Assembly: GCA_004794785.1 (NCBI GenBank)
Contig: SJOL01009490.1
Span: forward strand, 153,740 to 217,739
Reading direction: 5' to 3'
DNA from: Opisthorchis felineus
Lineage: Eukaryota; Platyhelminthes; Trematoda; Opisthorchiida; Opisthorchiidae
DNA length: 64,000 nucleotides
Below the pieces are notes generated by a model. It saw only the letters and a program-made list of their open reading frames with translations. It made no database searches and was not told the origin of the DNA. A program made the translations under genes and the position numbers. Shown here in pieces: positions 1-13,400 of this stretch. Position 1 is the stretch's first letter; every line of letters starts with the position of its first letter.

Positions 1-3000
1 CATATTTCTTCTAGGTGCCTTCAGCAAAATAACACAACTGAAGTGAACTACATCTTGAACTTTTAACCGGAAATCAAAGGGCGCGATAATTGCAAACAGC
101 AAGGCCTTGTTGGCTTATCAAAAGGAAACGCGTTTCGCTGTACCATGTGCGGAGTTAACGGCGCAAAACACGAGTCTGTTAGGCTCACAATCACACTCTA
201 ATCAAATGCCAATTGTATGCTTCCATTAGTTAAAACGACCACACACTGAGGCCCACAAGAACGGCTTTAGTGATTCCAGTCGACAAAAGTTGCTGAACTG
301 AATTCTCAAGCAGAATATATCAGAGAAGGTGAAGGCTATTCAGTAGGAGTGAGTTTTATAAGTGACTTTAGTAAGGTGCTCGAAATTAGAAAATTCTGGC
401 TGGGAATGCTGTTCTTCCCAGTCACCGAGTCAGCCTATCGCCATGTACATTAGAAAAAAATACTAGATTCTAATGGAGATTTCGTCCTGTGTGTTAAGCC
501 AATCTATGTCGAAAAGCCGAGAAATACTGGACTGATGTTTCATCCTTATTGGGAATCATCAGCTATGCACATCTCACAAGACTCCAGGGAGGCCGTAGGT
601 TTGGGAGCTTTCGGGATTCACTAACGTGATGAAATTTCGATTATCATTCCAAAATGTCCTCAGACTATTAACAGTTCTGGTTCCAGCCGATTATAGTTCA
701 ACTAACAGCTGACCTCATACTGAAAGACCCTGTCAACATTCAGATCAAAATCGGGCTCTAATTCGAGAAAGTTTTTTTTGGGACAGAATCTAGAAAAACT
801 CTGACAGACCAACCAAAAACGGTCTTTTCTAAAGTCTGGTTTCCATTAGGGCTATTCCCCCTAAATGAAGGACACATGTACCAGTTTCACGGTGGAAAAA
901 CGCCTCAACACCTGGTGAGATTGATTTACGTCCAGCTAATGCTTCTCTCAAATAAAATGTGACGTTGTTTTTAGGACCCAAATGACAAGAAATCTCATGG
1001 CTTATTCAACAGAAATTTGAAGAGTTGGGGTTCTTGTTAATATTATCCCCTATTCATTTGGAACCTTTCTCCAATAAATTCCGAACGTAGAGAAAGCACG
1101 TTGTAGTGATTTATGGGAAATAACTCTACCTCATCTTTTAGTGGTAAGAACACTGCCATATGACAAGTCACGTCAGACTTTCCGCCGTCATTGCCAATAC
1201 AAGCCATCAATTTTGCCTCGACACGGACTAGCTGATTTACCAGAATACTAATTCTTGACATAATGTCTATATATGAGAATATTCATGCTGGATGAGAGTA
1301 TTTGATCCCAAATCCGACTCGCCAAACGATGTTTTTTTAATCGTGGCATCTTCTAAACGACAAAAAAATGAAAGAACGACATAAGCAACATGGTGAAGCT
1401 AATTTGCATAAATTTAGTCATAAATTCTGATCTAGAGATAGAAAATACAGATAGACAACTACATCAGAGGGGGGTGAAGGAAAGGGCGATTACCCATCAA
1501 GTGTTCCAAGAAGGCAGACTGAAACAAATGGTAAGTTTAGAAATGCAGAACCCAATGGCCTGGTGGTCGATTTTTATAGAGCTAACAAAAGCAATGTAGA
1601 AAAAATTGTCGCAAATTTTGAAGCCCACCCTCACTAGTTTCAGGAGAGTGTTGTTGGAACTACGACATAAACAACAACGAACTAAACGCACCTCCTTGCA
1701 ACACTGATTACACTGTTCACTTGTGTCTATGGTCCGACATGAAGTCGCCCATTCAAGCCGTCTTTGGAGTTAAAAGGCCGTGAACATTTATGTATGTTCT
1801 GGATCAGTCAGTGCCATTTGAAGAAATTCCAATGACTGTCCGTTTTGATGGAAGCTGTGGTTCCTGTTGTTCCCCATGCACTGATCACTTGTGTTTGGAA
1901 TCGCACCATAAATTCAGTAACGAAATTTCTGGTGGATTTCCACCTTCATCTAATCAAGTTCCGGAAACATTGTGTGCCGACCGTAGGTCACTTTAGAACT
2001 AAAGGATATACACACTACCTGGAATATTACTATATCCTGTGGAATACCTCCATTTATAGCTCCTTGGGTTGCAAGTCTTGCTTTTATCGTTCCAGGTTTT
2101 GTGTCTAGACTGCCTTTTCTTGGCTTCGTCGATAATTTTCTTTCAGTTGTCACTCATATACTTAGCGCAAAATTAATTCGCGGTTCCCCTTAATGATTGC
2201 TAAACTCCTCGGGCTTTTAAATAGTCCCTTCAGTTGTCCTACTTGCTAATTTATGTTTTCTAAGTGACCCAATGATTAATAACTTGGATTTAGGGTCTGG
2301 TATCTCACTCCCCAGATAGGCTGGTCATGTTGATACCTAAAACTGCAATGTCTTTGACATCTCACATTTTGAATCAGTGTGCATAATTAGGAGCAAGAAG
2401 CGGCTCCGCTCCGTATTCTGGTTGGTAACACAAGATCTTACTTCCTGAATTTTAACGAGTGTATAACAGTTCTGTAACTTAATGACATAGGCGAACATTG
2501 TGTAAAGAATTCTAGGTTCGAATGACCTGACCGTTCCTGGAGACACTTGGAATAGCCATTCACTGTGAAACAAGCTGCATAATTAAAGAGAAGTCAGAAA
2601 AAATGATACAAGAAGAAGAAAAGTTTTGCCAAATGGTACCATTTCAACAGACGTCACTTATTCACACTGTTCCATTTGGAGGTACAGCAAATTTCTGGAT
2701 CTAAAACGTGCTTGTCTTTGTTTCTGAGCGATATTTTATATTCCGGGAAATTTTGTGGTCTTCGCTTGATTTGTGGTTCTCAAAAACCTGGTCCATCAAT
2801 CAAGCCAAAGTGATCGGACGGCGCTAGCAATTTGGCTTCTGCATTATAACCTTACTAGATTACATGCTATTAACGTGACTACAGTGCTTAACCTCGTTTT
2901 TCAGTTCGTCTCGTTCATATCCTAGACTGCTCAGTATGAATACGCATCGGAATACTTATATAGTTACTGTTCAGAATAAATGAACCTTTTGCTCTATTAT

Positions 3001-6000
3001 TATAGAGCTCAAAATTGAGCGCTATCTGTGGAGGCATCCACTCTTCCTGTATGAGATATTTAGTTCGAAAATAATCAAGTATATGTTTAAATACGTATAA
3101 AACTTATTCACGTTATGTTTCTGAAGTCTCCCAAATGCTGCTGGTGCTGTCGTTGTGATGGAGGAATTGTGAATGGAGCTGGCTTTCATTAACATTTTGT
3201 GCTCAGTAAATTTCAAGCCAAACAAACAAGCTGGAATGAAACAGCATATGGAAATTTGAATCTTGGAACTGCACCTGAGTGAATGGCTGAATATTCAAGC
3301 AGGTTTTCATCAATCACAGAGTCTTCGGCATTTCAGAATGTCCCTATGTGTTTATGTCCATGCCACTATAGGCTCCACAAATCGTAGATATCAAATTTTG
3401 AATAATCACATCATCCTGAATAAGCTGTTCGTTAAGCTTTCTGTTTTACCTGAATCAAAGGTCTGTCCTGCGGCTGGTTGGACTTGTGTAATTTGTGGCG
3501 CATAATGAATCAGGGGCATGTTTACTGTTTCCAAAATACGAAAGGCTGTCCGATTCTCCAGAATGCGAGCAAAACTGGTACCAAAGTGACAAATTGCGGT
3601 TTTTGCCAGTGCTGGTCGCTCTTCCGTTAGTTTCCTTTCTTGGTGAGTAAGGAATCAATATAGGCGTGTGTTTACTCATGAAATGAGAGGATGAGTTTAT
3701 TACTTCTGGGTTCCTAGTGATCAGGTATGACAGATAACCTGTCCTCCTTCAGTCCATGCATCTTAAAAAACTGCTGTTTTTAGTTAGTGCATCAGCCACG
3801 GACCCTTCATATCCTTCTTCGTTAGTTGTCAAGTGCACTATACCCGTTTCACTTTCGGAGAAAGGTGGCTACTGCGATCATGCGGGACCTTCTCACATTT
3901 GGAACGGACAGGACAATTCGAACAACTTGTACTCGTCGAAGCTATTGAATATTAGGTGGCACAACCTTCAGACCTCCAGAGAAATAGTTAAGCTGGTGTC
4001 CGTGTGTGCACGGCCGTATCACCTTACACATTATTATAAACTTTTCAGTCATGAGAGTTTTTATTTTGTATAAGTGCTTCTTAGATCCCTTCAGGCTGGT
4101 ACGTCTGATCTGTCTTTTGAAAACGCTTTTAAGTTTTAATGTTCCAATCAATTCCAGTTATCTGTTTCAAACGAAGCCTACTTTCTGTGTTATTTTTTTG
4201 GATACGTTGTCCCAAGTGTAATATTATGCAGTAATGTTGTTGTTTCACCCCGGTATTTCTCAACTAGTATCGGCACTGTTGATATCGTAATGTGCTTATC
4301 TAGAAAACACATTCATCACGGTGTCTAACGGTTTTATTTCACGTTAATTTCCAAAGGATGATTGCTGGTTTAATTTTGTTCTCTTAAGAAAGCAGTCATC
4401 TCGTCGAAAAAAACTCCGTTCATTTAGGAACATTGCAGCAGTTTCGCAAGCAGCAGTTGCTCCTGGTTTCTTTTTTGGTCAATACGATGACCATTTTGGT
4501 ACCCATGCCATTTCATTTGCTTCGTCCTTGTGGTGACTGAGGTCTTTTCAAAATGAATTCGTCCATTTTGAAGTTACGTAGGGTTAAAAGAGGCCAACCA
4601 CCGTTAGTAGCTGACAGGATTTCAAAGGGATAAGTAACGCATAAATCTTATAAATCTTATAATTCTTTCAGTACTAGTTTATTGGGATCGCCTACTTTAT
4701 ATTCAGGACGTCAACCTCGTAGGGCACCACTGGGATGATATTAGTAAACAGGGGTTTGCGAATTACCGAAGTCATCGCGGTGGATCTGTGATGACCAGGC
4801 GTGAGGTTTTGTAAACGTAGAGTTCTTTAGTACCACCGGATGGAATGTAGGTAGTGAAACAAAATAACTAGGATCTATGGGTTATTGATGGTATTTCAAA
4901 GAAAGGTATCGATTTTCGACAGGATAATCCGTTCCTGTACACAACCTAGCCTGCATGCTAGTGGAAATTGTGCCAATATATTTTTTGGGGTTTGGATGGT
5001 CCTAAGTGATGCTTATCAAAGAGGACTGTGGAATTGCCTTTGGAGACGTCTATGTGGATAAAGTCATTTTCAAATGAACGAAAAATCGTAAGAAAAAACT
5101 CCGGATTATCGGCACAAATTACATAGGGACTTTCTTGTTAATTTGTGAACTGTACCAGGAGGATGTTTGCTAACAGCAGAGAATGCAGTGTTGCCTTCTT
5201 GTTGAGTTGTCTGTTACTTACCTGATTTTTTGACCGCAATAGTGTTTCGCAACCCCATGATATACAGTACCGTAGTCACGCATTGGGGCTCAAAAAAGTT
5301 TATGGATTCATTAACTAGTTCAGATTAGGAAGAATGCATTCATACTTTATGGATGTTAATTTGAGAAGAAGGGCATACATGTCAAAAATGTGATAACGAT
5401 GGAAACGTATACAGTTTTAAAATATGATGTTTTGCATCAAGCAACCTTTTTGAGACACTACGGTCCTCCGCTTATTTTTTCTGTTCGTTCGTACGCTTTG
5501 TATAGTCCCATCCGCAGTCATTCATTCTCCCATTTGCTTAGAGAGTAGAGCCTAGATCTCGTTTTGGCAGACGTTTTTGACGTTCCACTATCTTAACACT
5601 GACTGAAGTAAAAGATCGAGTCTGACCACAACGTGAAGATGGGCGTTTGTGTTTTGGTTTGATTTGGATCGACCAAACCAACTTTCTTTGGCTCCTCTCA
5701 GAGAATGAATTCGGGTCAAGGTCGGATGTGAAACTGCCGGGAATTCCTGCGATGGTTAAATCGTTTGTGCCTCGGTGTTACCTTGAGAGGTTAGAGTGCT
5801 GGATACTCACTTGCTAGGGAGATTCACAATCCAGAAAAATTCTTCAAGGTGTTTCCAAGACGGAGTTATCTGTGACGAATCAGACATGCACAGGAGAAGA
5901 CAAGTACTCCTGGGCAAACATGTTTAGTAATAGCACCCTGCAAAATGCGCACAGGAGCGTCGAGAAAACTACGTTTTTCTGCTTTGTGTGAAGCACAGAC

Positions 6001-7219
6001 GTGAAAATTGTATTGGTCCGCATGGTGACTAAACAAATGGAAAGGCAAGCCGATTACTTCCTTCAGCAGGTTGGGTTTTAACTGTGCTATGCAGATTTCT
6101 TGGTTTGGATTTCATGTACCTTGCATCAATGAAATTATGTACATTACATATAGTGAGGTGTACCTGGGCATTGTTTCCCTCATCCCATACACTTTTTCAC
6201 AGAGTTTGTGGATCCTTAAATATCGAGGCGTGATGATCGATTTTCAGTCATGTCGATAAATAAAAATACCTAAGGCAGAGAAGGTAACCCCTTAAGGGAT
6301 GTCACCGTGTTAGAACAGCGCATTCTATCTTGAAGGATTTGACAGTTTCAAGGAACGGTTTTACGTTGAGGAAAGCTGATAAAAAACGCGGCTGTGACCA
6401 CCCTAAAAGATTGCTAGCCCTCTTGAATCCTAGCAACGTATTTGATTGTGGACAAGGATAAATGTCCAGTGAATTTAAACACAACCTATTTCTTAACTCA
6501 CTGCTTGGTTCGGTGAACCAAATGCCTCGTAACATTCAATGAAAAGAGGCTTCATCTTAGGTAGTTCAGTGGTTTACAATGATGAGAACGTCTCACGTTT
6601 GTGTCTCATATCTGCGTCTCACATTTCGCGTTTCATGGACTGTCTTTCAGACGGCTGTCTTCACATTCTGAACCATCAGCGTGCTTCTCAATTGCAGTTT
6701 TCCGTCCAAAAAAAATCCTGATAATGGGATTTCACAACGTGGACTTTTGGGCTGAGGGTTGAGAGAAAGATAACTGTAACCTGCAGACAGTTCATCAAGA
6801 CATAACACAGCATGCAGTTTAATTAAAAGACGCCCGAGGCTTCAACTGCCATCTTTAAATATCGGTCATATGTAGTCCAATAGAAGACTTGAAGAACCGT
6901 GATTTCATGGCAGGTTACGTCTATTTCGAATACGTTGGTTGACTTAAAAAACCTCTTTATATTATAAGAGTTATTATCCCTAGAAATCGTCAATTGGTCT
7001 TGGTTATGAGTGTGGGTTGAGGTTGAGACATGAAAGCGACTGTCAAAACTGTTCGTTACACAACCCTAAATGCGCAGATTATCGTTTTGTCTGGTCAGCA
7101 GCTGCGTGTTACGGATGATTACATTAATCACGTCCTGAAAATTGGCCACGCTACTAAGTCTAGTTTAATATAAAGATCTGTGTGGAATCTAATTTTTAGT
7201 TTGCTATTTTTCTTCCTAG
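1..7219. other. Upstream region with no supported exon
   Basis: I see no convincing exon here. It is probably intron of the neurexin gene, because the first visible exon starts in the middle of an LNS domain and so needs earlier exons. ORFs on both strands are short and resemble no family. Around 517-600 there is a fragment that resembles the tail of the tRNA-derived SINEs found at 35.2 and 39.8 kb. Small exons for LNS1, EGF1 and early LNS2 could be hidden, but I could not find a plausible one by eye; they may lie outside the window. Confidence 0.5.
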
Positions 7220-7402
7220 CTTCGCTTATTTCTAGATGGATACTTGGCTGCTGATCGAGTCTTGGGTTCCAGCGATTCGAACACACCTCTTTTGAGGACG
7301 CAGACCATTGTGCTTGGAGGTCCAAACGCTTTGCCAGTCGGATCACAAATTCTGCCAGTCGAAGTAGATGAACAAACTCCATTTGTAGGTAACATGTTGG
7401 AG
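7220..7402 (+). CDS. NRXN: Neurexin exon: end of LNS2 domain
   Basis: Reads 61 codons after the acceptor in ttcttcctag and ends before gtaagt, phase 0. It starts LRLFLDGYLAADRVLG, the L-x-LDG strand typical of laminin G/LNS folds. Later IVLGGPNALP and PFVGNM match the end-of-domain pattern in which a I-x-GG strand is followed by F-x-G-x-M. This is the first exon I can support. A second acceptor at 7234-7235 would shorten it by 16 nt and needs a different incoming phase; the longer form keeps the LNS strand and has the better pyrimidine tract. The preceding exon is not visible. Confidence 0.75.
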
Positions 7403-10400
7403 GTAAGTAGGAACGGTTTTTTCACCCAAGGATTTTGAAAAGAAACGCACATACCACTCAGAAAACCCGCTATTTTGCTTTACGCTCAGGTGACCTCTGG
7501 GATGCAGTTCAGATGTAAGGTCTTTTTTTGTTACGGAGGCATTCGTTCTATCGGACGTATACGCAAAGATTAATAGATGCAGCCCAATTAATCCACCTAT
7601 ACAGACTGTAAGATATTCTGCTTCAGGGCTGACGACGAATGAGCCTCCAGACAGATGCTTCCTGCTTTGTTTCCCGCCAAAACATGCAGGTCGACTGAGG
7701 CTCTGGAAGCTCTAGTTTCAAAAACACGTCGTCAGTGAATACTGTTTACAAAAGTGGTGCTTTTGTCACTTTCTCGTTGCAGTTACAGCTGGGTAGACTT
7801 ACATATTTCAAGCGACCATAACTTAATGCGTTCCTGCAAATTTCCCCTTTGAAAGAAATCCGACATCCAGAATAAATAATCCTAATTCAACCAAAGTATG
7901 ATCTTTGTGCAAACAGCTTGGATTAGGAGGAAGGACGAACCGTTGATGAAAAAATTCCGAAACCGTTCTTTTCTGTAGAGCACTGGAGGGAACTACGACT
8001 TATCTCGCTAGTAATGTGCGTGACTTCGTGAACAGGTGAATTGGTCCAAACATTCCCTACCTTGGCCAGTGGAAGTCTTTGCATCATACGTTTGAATCCC
8101 GAACAGTGCGTTTCACATGCTAAATTGGATGTTTCTTCAGCTTGAGTGTTGTAGCTGGATTATCTATATTCCTTTCCGTCAATCACAGTTGAACTGAGTT
8201 GATAGTTAGTAGAATGGATTACCGTAAAGGTGCTACCACGTAGGTGTGAAACCATATTCAGCCCACGAAAGATTCTTACCAGTCTATCAGTCACGGTGAT
8301 CCTATGTAATGTCTGACTTCTAGACTTTCCATTTAGGAGCGCTACGATGCGATTTTCACAAGCTAAACCACTTATGAAAATCGCATCTCACACTGAAGCG
8401 GTACAAACATCCAGAAGACGATATAAAGTATATATATATATAGATAAAACATACTAACACGTTCAAGAAAAGAGTTCACATCCCGGATCTAGCAACGACT
8501 AGTAAGGAAAGACGTGTGTTTCATGTGTACACGAAGAAAAGGTTGACAGAATACACCTACTTCAAGCTCCACTTCTCTCTGTGACAGTGGAAAATGTTTT
8601 GTTGTTCCGCGCACATTAGATTTGGTCAAACGGATGATGAGGCTGGCCCTCTGTGTATCGCATCTCTCATTGTCTTCTGTAATGGTATATCCCAGTTTGT
8701 CCGCAAAGATATCTACAAATGTCGCAGCTGCCAGCTTGAGCAATAGAATCCTTGGGGTCTAAGGAGAAACAGATAAATACTTTGTAGATTATGGCAGCAC
8801 TTTTGCTTCACCTGACCCACACTCAATACTCCAGTAGTTTCTGATAGCATCATGCATATGTATTTTTCTATCACTCCACGGCGGCTATTTATTGAGTTCT
8901 GTTAGTATGTAAAGGATAGCTATAAACGATCGAGCACCACTGAAACTGTGAGCAATGTGTACCTGTTTGTCGTCTTGCCATCCTTTCGTTTCACATTTCA
9001 CAAGAAGTTCAGAGAAGTTTGTACCACCAGTATCGCACGAGAATTTGCCTAAAATATCGCTGGTTGCAGAGACCAGTTCCTAACTCCCAAATCTAGGCTG
9101 ATTTCACGAGGTATATATGGCATCTGTTCTTCGTTGCTCGGATTTTACCCAACAGCAAATAGAAACAAGGGCGCCGAGTTCATGTTTACCATCGGACGGG
9201 GCCAACACATGAATGATTAAGAATCTCCTCTTGCCGTGATACTAATCAGTCGTTACCGATTCAGCGCAGACGCAGAGGCTACCTCAAGGGTTATAGAAAA
9301 TCCACTTGACGAATGGCGCTCGCTGGTGCGTAGGTGGGGAATCTGGTTCGTAAGTCATTGTTTCATCCAACCGTCGACCCATTACATAATCCATGTATAT
9401 GATGAGGTGTCTAAAAGTAAAACAGCGTTCCCAACCTGGCTAGAGATTCACAGTCTTTCCTTATGGTCGTTTTTTCGCCAGTGAAACACCAGTATCAACA
9501 ATGAGGTCCGTAGCGTAGTTTAGAAATAAGGGTCACTTCCGTGAACCAAATGAGCACGTTTTGAAAGCGATCTCTTTAATGGACAGTCTGCCCAGAAATA
9601 TTTAGCCTAGGAACAAGGTGGTGGCTAAGACATCCTGTATTGGTTGGTTACAAATTGCTGAAACGCAAATCACGCCGAAAATGTTTCAAACGTAACTATG
9701 GCAAACATTTCTGATTTCCCTCAGCTTAACAGAATACAGAACCCCTTCCCAAAAGTACACAGCCTAATTGGAAGTGGAATATAATTCATGTAACTGAGGT
9801 TTTTGGTCAAAATTTGTGCCCAAATTTTTATTTCATTTTAGGCTAAAGTCGAAGCTGACGGATTACAACTAGATCTTCTGACGCATGCCAAGACGGGACA
9901 ACATGGATTCAAGGTCGTTTCTATGACCAAAAAGCAGTCGACGCAATTCTCAGTTGGTTTCGCTGGGCAGTGTCAACTGTCCTCAGAAGTGAATATGATG
10001 GATCGGAGCGTAGCCTTTCGGGCAAGACATTCAGAAGAGGCCTATCTATTGTTATCCCTACCCCCGGTAACTGGTGACCGCCATAATGACCTGTCTAGCA
10101 GCGGGAGTTCCTTATCATCCACAAAGCACTGGCATACGTTGACAATACAGTTTGATGCAACAGATCAAGATGATGCCTTGCTTTTTGTGTTGCAGTCAAC
10201 CATCGATATGAATCAACAAATGTTGAATCGCAAACCTTATGCAGTTTTACAAACGACACTTTGGAAATGCGGAGGATTCTTAGGGGCCGAATTTAGAAAC
10301 GGAAGCCTGGTAGTTGTTATCGAAAAGGATCAAAGGTACACGTATGCAGTGGATTTGGGTAAACTACACTTGGCAAAATCAGTCAGCCTTAGGACGCCTG

Positions 10401-13400
10401 CATACATTCTGTCGGTGTCTTTTCTCGTTTTTAAAAGTTGGAATAGCTCAACGTCAGCCGAATGGCCAATCGTACGGGCAAAGTTGGATATACATCGAGA
10501 GTGGATTTATGCTGGTCCAAAGGGAGACAAACTGGATCAAATATCTTCAGATCAGGTGGAAGAATTGTTGGCGAAGTACAGTACCGTGGAGGATCCATTC
10601 TGGTTTGGGCGACACCTATTTGTCGGCGGTTTGAACTTCACAGAAACCACTCAGTATGGCAAATACCCGAATCTCCATAGTGTATCGGGTATGCGGCGCG
10701 GGTTTGTTGGATGCATTGTGAGGTAAGCAAAGTGGGTCTTTGATATGTTTGTACGTATACCTTTAAATTTAGCTTGAGCAACCTTGAAGAGACGAGTTAA
10801 AAATGCGATGCAAAAAAGCATTCGAAAAATTCAAATATTCTCATATTATTAACAAGTCGTAAGTAGCTCAGGTAGATCTATAAGTCTGAGAAGTCGTTAG
10901 TCGAATGGCCATCCAAAACTTGATCATGTGGACTGAAGTCTGTGAATGAATGATGAGTGGCGTTATACTTTCAAGGGACCCAATCACACTACTGATCAGG
11001 CGCTCGGGGCCGAGCGGTTTGGTCTCCAGCTATCAGCCGAGAGGTTGTGGAGTCCAGTCACTCGAGGTATTCACAAGATGCGCACTGCCAAAACAGCTGG
11101 ATGAAACAGCCATACAGTGATCCTAGGCTATTCAGCATAAATGGACTGCCCTTAGTGGACGAAAGCTTGACTGTATAGTTACAAATTTGATCATTGTATC
11201 AGCAATTTCCTATAACAACAGTGCGACTAAAGCGTCCGTGAAGCCCATATATAAACATTCCTCAGGGAATTCATTGGGCTGAATTGCAAGCGTGACGAAG
11301 GAATTGAAGTGAAAATTAGAGAACCGAAAGTAATGAAACCTGATAACATGCATTGAGATATTTTTGTTTTTATGAAATCTTATGTGGCACTTTGGCATAA
11401 AATGCATTAAACTTGATCAAATCAGTGATTAAAGGAAAATAGAATGCAGTTTCCTCATCCCAACGCTATTCCTCACTGTAGCTGAAATATATTCGGGATA
11501 ATTTCATGCTCTCCGCATTTAATATAGCTTATTCCTTTTGTGGAGCTGTATTGTCAGGATTTACACTTCCCCGAAATATTTTAAATGGCTTATGAGCACA
11601 GTGATTCTTGAGCTACATATAGGATTTCTTCCCTAACATTCTTTAGTGCTTCCTCGAAGAAGTTGCTTTGTTGTGAGACGATGTCAAGTGTGTAACCTGT
11701 TGCATAGTTGTCATCCTGCATTGAAATTTTTGTATTTGGTCGTTTCTGACGGATTTGTTTGAGGTTGACTACTGCTTTCTGTTGCTCATGCAGAGATTGT
11801 TCCATGCCTGCAATGGTTTGAATGTCCGTCGTACACATCTGTCTCTGGTCCGGATGGTCGAATTCTTTTTGCTTCTGCGGACAACGGAGAGGCCTCAATG
11901 TTAGCTCTTTTAAAGGGTCAAAAGTGCTGCAAATTACTCGTCCAAAACAAGTGCATGTGGAGTTGTGAGCCAGTCCACAAACGAGGTCAGCCAACTGCCC
12001 GTTGTGGCATGGCCGGTCGGAATTCAGTCTGGAGAAAAATGGTGTCCTCTGCATTGCATGAGAACTGCATGAAAGCCTGGAAAATGCAGACAAGTGGACA
12101 GCGATCTAGCTCACCAGGCTGGGAGGACAGTTGTCGAGACAAAAGCGGCACGATCGATGCGTCCGCGAACATCTCCGCAACTTATGTCTCACACGACACC
12201 GGAAATCGGAGGAAGTGACTGATTAGTTTAAGCTGATTCATCTGGCACCAGACAGACCAGCGTATTTGGTACTGATATATAGGGTGTAATATCGCAAGGA
12301 AAATGAAGCTGCACGTAGGTCCAATACCAATACGGCCCGAAATGGGCAGATAACCCCAAGAAATTGCAAAGTAGTGCAGATGACGCTAGGGGTGGAGATG
12401 GGTCACGCACTTCCAATGATGATTTTTCCGCGTATGAATTTCTGCGAGAATTGGATGGTAATTCCGGCCATACGGCGAGCTATTGCAGAGAGCAGCTTAA
12501 AGTATAAAGGTCATGCTACAATAACGGCGCACCGAATTCGATACTTTGGTAAACCGTAGACTCACTGTATGTAGCGGGTGATTTAGATTAACACAAGTTG
12601 TTCTAAAAATGGATTTTAGGTACAAAAGTTACGCTTACCATCCAGTAGATCGTCATGAATTGCTAATCTTGCAAAAAGTCTGTTAAGCCACCTCGCTTTA
12701 GGCTGTCGCCTTCAACTAAGCGCTAGGCTGATAGTTTGGGCTGATATTTTTGGCGGAAAAATCATCGGAGCGTTTTTCTCTTCGGATCACCTGAATGGTA
12801 TTCATTCTCCTTAACGTTAGAGAGAAGCACCTGCTGCAACATAAAGTTGTCATATATATATATATATATATATATATATGACGGAGCTTTATCTGACAGA
12901 ATTGTGCAGAACCACACTATGCCAAGATTCTACGCGAATATACAGCTGAAATATCCGGAGATGAATCTGTCGCCGAAGATGGGCTGCTTTGGATTCCTCC
13001 TTCGTCTGAAGGGAGGTGTTTACAGGAGTAAGCCAAGAAAGTTCCATGATCTGCAGTTGGATACACTGGACCTGGGTGAAAAGATAATTTGGCTAACTCT
13101 TGGTGCAACCAAAACGCCAGTGAGTATGATGAACACTTGCTTCACTGGCCTAAGTAAGAAGTTTTTAAAATAAAGCGGGCTTTCACGTGGGTAAGTGAAA
13201 CGAAGTTGTCTGGAGATTTTCACAGGAAGGGTTATAGGATTATTAGGGTTGACGAATTATACTTGTAAAGTGTTGCTTTAGGCGTAGAGTTTCATTGAAG
13301 TTTCCGCGCTATGAGTCAAGGCAAAATCTGAAAGATTTCTCGGCTGTGAGCATGACGTCTTGCTTTACACTAATCAGAAGTGTCTTAGCTGCAGCCGGCA

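Noticed and set aside
7128..7452. Two minus-strand ORFs over the first exon
   Set aside because: Shadows of the plus-strand LNS2 exon.
9236..9484. ORF between the first two exons
   Set aside because: The exons at 7402 and 9842 join directly in phase and make sense as LNS2 end; this ORF has no LNS feature.
10314..10680. Two further plus-strand ORFs within the LNS3 exon
   Set aside because: Other frames of the same exon; only the long frame carries the LNS motifs.
12847..13173. Plus-strand ORF starting in the (AT)n run
   Set aside because: The start is repeated Tyr-Ile from the microsatellite and the rest matches no family; probably chance.
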